From: Cypionkella sp.
GTDB taxonomy: Bacteria; Pseudomonadota; Alphaproteobacteria; Rhodobacterales; Rhodobacteraceae
Assembly: GCF_028290025.1 (NCBI RefSeq)
Contig: NZ_JAQGKQ010000091.1
Span: 1-37,579 of the forward strand
Reading direction: 5' to 3'
Length of the DNA stretch: 37,579 nt
The notes beneath the pieces were generated by a model. It was not told where the DNA came from and did no database searches. It saw only the letters and a list, made by a program, of their open reading frames with translations. Every line of letters begins with the position of its first letter. Position 1 is the stretch's first letter. Below, piece after piece: positions 32,223 to 37,579 of the stretch. Position numbers and translations under genes: made by a program.

Positions 32223-33737
32223 TTAAGGCTGGCGGTTGAGTTCGGCCGCAAAGAACGGCTCGGGGCTATCGACTTCGATCAGTTTGCGCTTTTCGATTTG
32301 CCAAAAGCGCGAACCTACGGCGCGGATGAAATCGCGGTCATGGCTAACGAGCAGGCAGGTGGCGCCTTGGGTGAGGAGTTCTTGTTCGAGGGCTTCTTGG
32401 CCTTCGATGTCGAGGTGGTTGGTCGGTTCATCGAGCAGGTAGAAGTTCGGGTTCGACAGACGCAGCAGCAGCATCGCAAGCCGTGCCTTCTGGCCGCCGG
32501 ACAGCTTGCCGAGCGGTTTGGTTTGCCAATCGGGTTTGATGCCAGCGCCTGCGAGCAGGGTTTTGGTGGTCTGGTCGTTGGCGTGCTGGCTGATCAGCGA
32601 CTGCGGGGTCATCGCGTCGGGGAGTTGGTTTAGGTTTTGGTCGGAGTAGCCGAGCGCGAGGCTCGGGGCGGATTTGATGGTTGGGTGTTGGGTTTGTATG
32701 GCCGCCAGAACGGCGAGGATGAGTTGCGATTTGCCGGTGCCGTTCGGGCCAAGGATCACGACGCGGTCGCCGCGCTCGATCCACTTTTGTCCGGTGTGAA
32801 ATAGCGGGCGGGCGTCGGGGGTGGTGATCGCGGCGTCGTTCAGGGTGATCAGGGCTTTGGCATGGGTGCCGGAATTGGCCAGTTTAATAGCACCTGATGA
32901 GGTTTCGCGATGGGCGGGGCGGGCGGCGGCCTCTAACTTGTCGGCGCGGTCTTTCAGCTGTTTGGTCTTGGTGATCAGCAGGTCCGAGCCGGAGTTGACG
33001 CCGATGTTTTTCAGTTTGGCGGCTTGGCGGCGGAGTTGGTCGGCTTTGTTCAGATCGTTCTCAAAGCGGCGGCTGTCTGCGGCGTCGGTTTCTTCCAACG
33101 CCAGCCTTGCGCGGGAATAGGGCAGCGCGAACATCCGGCTTGAGGTGGCGCGCAGGAACAGGCTGCGGGTGGTGGCGGTATCAAGAAAGGCGCGGTCGTG
33201 GCTAGTGGTGATCACAGCGGTATCGCGGGGCAGGGCGGTGAGCCAGCGTTGCAGGATGCCGATGCGGGAGAGGTCGAGGTGGTTGGTCGGCTCGTCCAGC
33301 AGATAGAGGTCAGGCTCGGTGATCGCGGCGCGGGCGAGAAGGGCGGTGCGCTGCCAGCCGCCTGAAAGCGCGCTGAGCAGCGTATCGCGCAGGGTTTCGG
33401 GGACGGCCAGATCATCCAGCACAATCTCGGCCCGCCAGCTTTCGTATTCGGCTTGTTCGGCGGGGAGGGCAGCTAGAGTGGCTTGCCGGAAGGTCAGCTT
33501 GAGCAGGGCTGCGGGCACGTCTTGATCCACCAGCGCGGATTTCAGGCCCCGGGTGCGGGTGATCTCGCCCGTGGTGGGTTCCAGCGTGCCTGCGAGACAG
33601 CGCAGAAGCGAGGATTTGCCGCGTCCGTTGGCGGCGATCAGGCCGAGACGGTCGCCGGGTTCAACGCTGAAACTGAGGTCGGTGAACAGGGGTTGACCGA
33701 GGGTGAGGCCAAGCGATTTGGTGGCAAGCAGGGTCAT
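32223..33737 (-). CDS. ABC-F family ATPase
   Basis: A soluble protein of 504 residues with two ABC domains and no membrane part. Domain 1: Walker A AANGRGKSS, signature LSGGWQR, Walker B LYLLDEPTNHLDLS. A linker of about 80 charged residues (ADSRRFENDLNKADQLRRQA) follows. Domain 2: Walker A GPNGTGKS, signature LSGGQKAR, Walker B FYLLDEPTNHLDIEG. ABC-F proteins bind the ribosomal E site and either help translation of difficult sequences or protect against antibiotics. The ribosome binding site before ATG 33737 is poor. Upstream lies a small ORF with a strong one. Confidence 0.93.
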   Translation of the reverse strand: MTLLATKSLGLTLGQPLFTDLSFSVEPGDRLGLIAANGRGKSSLLRCLAGTLEPTTGEITRTRGLKSALVDQDVPAALLKLTFRQATLAALPAEQAEYESWRAEIVLDDLAVPETLRDTLLSALSGGWQRTALLARAAITEPDLYLLDEPTNHLDLSRIGILQRWLTALPRDTAVITTSHDRAFLDTATTRSLFLRATSSRMFALPYSRARLALEETDAADSRRFENDLNKADQLRRQAAKLKNIGVNSGSDLLITKTKQLKDRADKLEAAARPAHRETSSGAIKLANSGTHAKALITLNDAAITTPDARPLFHTGQKWIERGDRVVILGPNGTGKSQLILAVLAAIQTQHPTIKSAPSLALGYSDQNLNQLPDAMTPQSLISQHANDQTTKTLLAGAGIKPDWQTKPLGKLSGGQKARLAMLLLRLSNPNFYLLDEPTNHLDIEGQEALEQELLTQGATCLLVSHDRDFIRAVGSRFWQIEKRKLIEVDSPEPFFAAELNRQP

Positions 33738-33825
33738 GTTTCAAATCCGCGATGAAAATGCGCAATAGCGCCGTTGGGGGCGGACCGGAGAACCTGATCG
33801 GAAAGAAGTTGCGATGCGGGTCGGG

Positions 33826-33891
33826 TCAGCCCTGCGACAAAGGCAGGGCCGCGACAGGGCCAAGGTTTCGTGGGTGGTAAAGCTGGATCAT
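33826..33891 (-). CDS. Possible 21-residue leader peptide upstream of the ABC-F gene
   Basis: A perfect AGGAGG (33902-33897) lies five bases before ATG 33891. The frame reads MIQLYHPRNLGPVAALPLSQ and one more Gly, then TGA (33828-33826). Its last codons lie inside a stem gccctgc/gcagggc (33829-33835 with 33843-33849). The stop is 88 bases before the ABC-F start, whose own ribosome binding site is weak. This layout fits a regulatory upstream ORF, a known way to control ABC-F resistance genes, but the peptide is not recognised and could be a free small protein or chance. Confidence 0.4.
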   Translation of the reverse strand: MIQLYHPRNLGPVAALPLSQG

Positions 33892-33914
33892 GCACCCCTC
33901 CTATGGCGTCGTGT

Positions 33915-33942
33915 GCCCGGACAGCTTACGCAGTGTCCGGGC
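33915..33942 (-). terminator. Hairpin after the MFS efflux gene
   Basis: Perfect 9-bp arms gcccggaca (33915-33923) and tgtccgggc (33934-33942) with a 10-base loop begin five bases past the MFS stop codon on the minus strand. No T-run follows in either direction, so termination may be partial and transcripts may continue into the leader ORF and the ABC-F gene. Confidence 0.5.
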
Positions 33943-33947
33943 GGAAA

Positions 33948-35474
33948 TCAATCATGCGCAATCGGGGCTTGGCCGGGGGCCATGGCTCGCGGCTCGGCCT
34001 TTTTCAGGAACCAAGCCAGTGGCAAAGCGCACAGAGTAATCACCATCATCAGGTAGAAGTCGTCGATGTAGCTGATCATCAGGGCTTGGATCGCCACCAA
34101 TCCATCCATCTGTTGCAAGGTGGCGGCGGTCATGGTGCCGGGTGGCACCACCATATTGAAGTTTGGGTTGAACGATGAGATCGACGCCGACAGATCGGCA
34201 TGATTGACCTGCACGTTGCGGGTCAGCATCAGCGTCACCATCGAAATCCCGATAGACGAGCCGATATTCCGCACCAGTGAAAACAGGCTGGTGGCATCGG
34301 CGCGCAGTTCGGGCGCAATGGTGGCGAAGGCGATGGTCGATAGTGGCACGAACACCAACCCGAGGCCCAGCCCTTGCAACACGCCCGTCCAAATCACCGG
34401 GCCGGGGCCCATTTGCGGCGTGAATCCCGTCATAAAATACAGCGAGGCGGCGGTCAGCAGCAGCCCCACGGTGACAAGCAGCCGCGCATCGGTTTTCTGC
34501 ACCAAGCGCCCGACGATCAGCATCGAGGCCATGGTACCAACCCCGCGCGGACCCATCACGAGGCCGGTGGTGATGGTGGGATAGCCAAAGATGCGCGACA
34601 ACATAGGTGGCAACAACGCGAGGCTTGCCAACAGGATGATGCCAATGATGAAGATGAACACCAAGCCGGTCGAAAAGTTGCGATCCGCGAACATCCGAGG
34701 CTCTAGGAACGGCTTGTCGGCGCCCATGATGTGAATGACGAACACCCACATGCCGCTTACCGCAAGAAACAGATACAGCCAGATTTCGGCGGAAGCGAAC
34801 CAATCAACCTCACCGCCGCGGTCCAGCATCAGTTGCAATGCGCCGATGCCGATGGACAGCATACCAAAGCCGAAAAAGTCGAAGCGGCGCAGGCGTTTGA
34901 TGGATTTCGGCAGGTAGGCGAAGCAGCCCATGAAGGCGATGATGCCGACGGGAAGGTTGACGAAAAACACCCAGCGCCAGTTGAAGCTTTCGGTCAGCCA
35001 GCCGCCCAAGGTTGGGCCGATGATCGGGCCGACCATGATGCCAGCGCCCCAAAGCGCCATCGCTTGACCGGCCTTTTCGCGAGGGTTGGTGTCGAGCAGG
35101 AAGGTTTGCGACAAAGGTACAATCGCCGCGCCAAAGATGCCTTGCAGCAGCCGGAACAGCACCATTGAAGGCAGGCTCCACGCGAGGCCGCAGGCGATGG
35201 AGGTGATCACAAAGCCTGCAATCGAGATCAGGAAGAACTCTCGTTTGCCAATGCGGTCGGAAATCCAGCCCGTCGCGGGGGTCATAATGGCCGAGGCGAC
35301 GATGTAGCTGGTCAGTACCCAAGTGATGGTGTCTTGGCTTGCGCCAAGGTCGCCTGTCATGGTGGGAAGTGCTACGTTGGCAATGGTGGTGTCCAGCACC
35401 TGCATGATCGTGGCTAGCATGATAGATAGCGTGATCAGGCCCTTGTGCGGGACTTCCGTTGTGGCGGTGCTCAT
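33948..35474 (-). CDS. DHA2 family (EmrB/QacA) multidrug efflux transporter
   Basis: The 508-residue protein has about 14 membrane helices and the DHA2 motifs LDTTIANVALPTM (residues 27-39), then GWISDRIGKREFF (69-81, motif A) and PLSQTFLLDTNPREKAGQAM with MALWGAGIMVGPIIGPTLGG (motif C). It exports drugs by proton antiport, and with the neighbouring HlyD-type adaptor would reach an outer-membrane TolC-like channel not present here. Six bases separate it from the adaptor gene. Substrates cannot be told from sequence. Confidence 0.94.
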   Translation of the reverse strand: MSTATTEVPHKGLITLSIMLATIMQVLDTTIANVALPTMTGDLGASQDTITWVLTSYIVASAIMTPATGWISDRIGKREFFLISIAGFVITSIACGLAWSLPSMVLFRLLQGIFGAAIVPLSQTFLLDTNPREKAGQAMALWGAGIMVGPIIGPTLGGWLTESFNWRWVFFVNLPVGIIAFMGCFAYLPKSIKRLRRFDFFGFGMLSIGIGALQLMLDRGGEVDWFASAEIWLYLFLAVSGMWVFVIHIMGADKPFLEPRMFADRNFSTGLVFIFIIGIILLASLALLPPMLSRIFGYPTITTGLVMGPRGVGTMASMLIVGRLVQKTDARLLVTVGLLLTAASLYFMTGFTPQMGPGPVIWTGVLQGLGLGLVFVPLSTIAFATIAPELRADATSLFSLVRNIGSSIGISMVTLMLTRNVQVNHADLSASISSFNPNFNMVVPPGTMTAATLQQMDGLVAIQALMISYIDDFYLMMVITLCALPLAWFLKKAEPRAMAPGQAPIAHD

Positions 35475-35480
35475 GACGGT

Positions 35481-36596
35481 TTACTTCATAAAGCTGGGCA
35501 AAATGTCCGACAGGCTACGGTGACGCCCGGTATCGACCGAAACGCTGGCGCTGACACCCGAGGCGAGGCCCTTGGCATCTTCGGGGTTCAGCAAGCGCAG
35601 GGTGACTGGGACGCGCTGAGTAACTTTCACCCAGTTGCCAGTGGCGTTTTGAGCGGGCAGCAGCGAGAATTCTGAACCGGTGCCTGCGCCAATGGCCGCG
35701 ACAACGGCCTCAATCTTGCGACCGGGATCGGCGTCGAAGGTCAACTCGGCCGGGGCGCCGACAGTGATGCCCGCAAGCTGAGTTTCCTTGAAGTTGGCAT
35801 CGACCCATATGTCAGACGTCTGCACCAAGGCGAACAGGCTTTGCCCGGCGGAAACCATTTGACCCGGTTTGAACGACGAAGCTTGATAGACCACGCCATC
35901 CGCTGGGGCTTTCACCACGGCATTGGCCAAATTGTAGGCGGCTTGCTCGCGGGCGATGATGGCGTTGCGCACAGTGGGGTGGTTGTCGGTCGGGATATTC
36001 GGATCACCGCCGATGGCTGCAAGCGCCGATGCAACGGCCTGTTTGGCGAGGTCACGTTGATCAAGTGCTGTGCGTTCCTCGTGGCGGGCGTCGATCAGGT
36101 TGGAATCGGTGGAGACGCCTTTGGCACCTAGGCTTTCTTGACGTTCACGCTCAATGGCTTGGTAAGATGCTTCATCCTCGGCGAGTTGCAGATTGGCTTG
36201 GGCGGTGCCGTAGGCCAGTTTCAACTGCTCTACACTGATGCGGGCGGCGCTGACGGCGGCGTCGGCTTGGGCTTGCGCCAACCGGAATGGCACAGGGTCA
36301 ACCTGAAACAGTATATCGCCGGATTTGACCACCTGGTTGTCGTTCACCAGCACCTTATCAATCCGGCCCGGCACGTATGATGCGACCGAGATGCGCGCTT
36401 GGTGCAGATAAGCGTTCTCGGTTTCTTCATAGCGGCCGCCCATCAGCCAATAGATGCCTGCCGCTGCCAGCAAGAGCAGCGGGCCAAGAACCATCAAAGT
36501 CCGGCGTTTATTGCGCGGAGCGGGGGCGGGAGCAGCAGCGACGCCTGCGTTCAGCGGAGTCACAGAAGCGGGGGTGTTGGTCGAAGTGGCGGTCAT
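35481..36596 (-). CDS. HlyD/EmrA family efflux adaptor
   Basis: Membrane fusion protein of the efflux system. A short cytoplasmic part rich in Ala/Pro precedes one membrane helix (about 33-52). Then come the lipoyl-like half motif ENAYLHQARISVASYVPGRI and DKVLVNDNQVVKSGDILFQV, a helical hairpin (about 95-200), the second lipoyl half with VKAPADGVVYQASSFKPGQM and a beta-barrel region (DIWVDANFKETQLAGITVGA). Start ATG 36596 follows aagga at normal spacing and lies one base after the marR stop codon; the frame itself is open to 36626. Confidence 0.93.
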   Translation of the reverse strand: MTATSTNTPASVTPLNAGVAAAPAPAPRNKRRTLMVLGPLLLLAAAGIYWLMGGRYEETENAYLHQARISVASYVPGRIDKVLVNDNQVVKSGDILFQVDPVPFRLAQAQADAAVSAARISVEQLKLAYGTAQANLQLAEDEASYQAIERERQESLGAKGVSTDSNLIDARHEERTALDQRDLAKQAVASALAAIGGDPNIPTDNHPTVRNAIIAREQAAYNLANAVVKAPADGVVYQASSFKPGQMVSAGQSLFALVQTSDIWVDANFKETQLAGITVGAPAELTFDADPGRKIEAVVAAIGAGTGSEFSLLPAQNATGNWVKVTQRVPVTLRLLNPEDAKGLASGVSASVSVDTGRHRSLSDILPSFMK

Positions 36597-36597
36597 A

Positions 36598-37059
36598 TCA
36601 AGAGTCCTTAACGTCTGCCATTGCATCGCAAACGGCCTGAGACAGAGTTGTGTTCACCGCAGCAAGCCCGGTGATTAAAGCGTGACGTGCTTCGGGGGTT
36701 AGGCCCGACAAAGCCTCGTCAAATACGGAATCTGCCATGGCTTTGAGATCGTTACGGATCAGCAAGGTCGAGGCAGTCGGCACGATCACCCGCACGCGGC
36801 GGTCATCGGGATGAACTTCACGCGCGACCCAACCGGCTTGTTCCATCCGGTCAACAAGACGCGAGACCGAGATCGGTTCAATCTCTAGCTTGTCGGCGAT
36901 GCGGGCTTGGCTGGCGCGACCTTCGCGCAGCACAACCGCAAGCAGACGCCACTGCGCCGACGACAAGCCATATTCAGCCGCCCGCTGCGAAAAGCGTTTG
37001 CGCACCAGACGGGAGGCGTCGTGCAACAGTGGTCCGAGTTGATCAGGTGCAAAATTCAT
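36598..37059 (-). CDS. MarR family repressor of the efflux operon
   Basis: A 153-residue winged-helix regulator: LVRKRFSQRAAEYGLSSAQW, then RLLAVVLREGRASQARIADK, LEIEPISVSRLVDRMEQAGW and the wing VAREVHPDDRRVRVIVPT. It is the first gene of the marR-hlyD-mfs operon and probably represses it through the palindrome at 37071-37090, releasing it when a drug-like ligand binds. The arrangement is the same as emrR-emrA-emrB in E. coli. Confidence 0.93.
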   Translation of the reverse strand: MNFAPDQLGPLLHDASRLVRKRFSQRAAEYGLSSAQWRLLAVVLREGRASQARIADKLEIEPISVSRLVDRMEQAGWVAREVHPDDRRVRVIVPTASTLLIRNDLKAMADSVFDEALSGLTPEARHALITGLAAVNTTLSQAVCDAMADVKDS

Positions 37060-37070
37060 ATGGCATAGAT

Positions 37071-37090
37071 ATAATAAGCGTGCTTATTAT
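37071..37090. promoter_or_regulatory. Palindromic operator of the efflux operon
   Basis: Perfect 9-bp arms ataataagc (37071-37079) and gcttattat (37082-37090) flank a 2-base centre, 12 bases upstream of the marR start. On the minus strand the arm itself supplies a TATTAT -10-like sequence. Size and position fit a MarR dimer site that overlaps the promoter. Confidence 0.7.
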
Positions 37091-37144
37091 TCCATTGTGT
37101 TTCTTGCATAGCTGGGATGCGTGTAGTGCCCTAACGCCCGAGCG

Positions 37145-37579
37145 TTATTCTCGTTGCAACTTTACTGCCTCGGATCGCCCGAGGCGCAAGAAATGGCCGA
37201 TGAATGGTTTGGCGGCGTCTTCTTCGCGGGTGGCGGCAAACAGGCGTTTGGTGATCGGGCCGATCTTGCTAGGTGGTGGCTTAAGTGGGCGCGCTATGTA
37301 GTCGGCGTTCGATTTCACGTCGCGCAGCACCCAGTCGGGCAGCACGGCCACGCCGCGATTGCTGCCGACCAGCATTAGAATCACAGCGGTGAGCTCCACG
37401 GGGCGCTGGGCGCGAGGTTCAATGCGGGCTTGGGTCAGTAATTCGGTGAAAACATCCAGCTTATCACGCGGCACCGGGTAGGTGATCAGGGTTTGGTCAC
37501 GAAAATCTTCCGCCTCAATCTCTGCCTTCGCCGCCAGCGGATTTTGCGATGAGGCGATGAACATCGGGTGATAATCGAA
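37145..37579 (-). CDS. LysR-type regulator, MetR-like, C-terminal part only
   Basis: The frame is open to the right edge, so only the effector-binding domain is visible. It begins FDYHPMF and continues IASSQNPLAAKAEIEAEDFR, with LITYPVPRDKLDVFTELLTQ, AVILMLVGSNRGVAVLPDWV and a basic C-terminus ending KLQRE. The Y-P-V-x-R-x-x-L-D-V and G-V-A-V-L-P-D-W-V pattern is characteristic of MetR, the homocysteine-responsive regulator of methionine synthesis. The DNA-binding domain and its target genes lie outside the window. Confidence 0.8.
   Translation of the reverse strand, partial: FDYHPMFIASSQNPLAAKAEIEAEDFRDQTLITYPVPRDKLDVFTELLTQARIEPRAQRPVELTAVILMLVGSNRGVAVLPDWVLRDVKSNADYIARPLKPPPSKIGPITKRLFAATREEDAAKPFIGHFLRLGRSEAVKLQRE

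Noticed and set aside
1..37579. CRISPR arrays, insertion sequences and prophage genes
   Set aside because: No regularly spaced repeats, transposases, integrases or phage structural genes were found on either strand.

Overview
The window looks like chromosomal DNA of an alphaproteobacterium, most likely a member of the Rhodobacterales. The support is gcrA, a Lrp-type putR divergent from a long putA, a single-locus Tad pilus cluster with an OmpA-like lipoprotein and an extra AAA ATPase, and high-GC codon use. No phage, transposase, integrase or CRISPR array was seen, so this is largely ordinary chromosome with a few damaged genes and several possible regulatory RNAs or sites.

Layout. 1-1571: two broken genes on the minus strand, a DUF421-type membrane protein with a one-base frameshift that also runs off the left edge, and a polyphosphate kinase 2 with an internal deletion. 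A perfect 28-bp inverted repeat lies between them. 1724-5485: an AsmA-like protein, an orphan barstar-like protein followed by a good terminator, gcrA, and divergently a small RraB-like protein. 5588-10472: a SulP anion transporter with a structured leader, guanine deaminase, MgtE magnesium transporter and 5-formyltetrahydrofolate cyclo-ligase.

10641-23191 is one nearly complete Tad (Flp) pilus locus, all on the minus strand. In transcription order it holds two near-identical Flp pilins, a third diverged pilin, cpaB/rcpC, cpaC/rcpA secretin, an OmpA-like lipoprotein, cpaE/tadZ, cpaF/tadA ATPase, tadB, tadC, two TPR lipoproteins (the second tadD-like), the prepilin peptidase cpaA/tadV, and an AAA ATPase of unknown role. 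Strong stem-loops after pilin 2 and after the OmpA-like gene split the locus into probable separate transcription or expression blocks. The minor pilins TadE/F/G are not here. A lytic transglycosylase is divergent from the pilins.

24519-37579: scoA-scoB (3-oxoacid CoA-transferase) with a coupled GNAT gene, tRNA-Leu(UAA), the putR/putA proline catabolism pair, a rhomboid protease, an inositol-monophosphatase-family enzyme, and an ABC-F ATPase preceded by a small ORF with a perfect Shine-Dalgarno sequence. Then come a MarR-HlyD-DHA2 MFS multidrug efflux operon with a palindromic operator and the C-terminal part of a MetR-like LysR regulator cut by the right edge. No clearly new system is demonstrated. 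The best leads are the SulP leader, the small ORF upstream of the ABC-F gene, the conserved-looking but unassigned AAA ATPase of the Tad locus, and two perfect DnaA boxes inside that locus.
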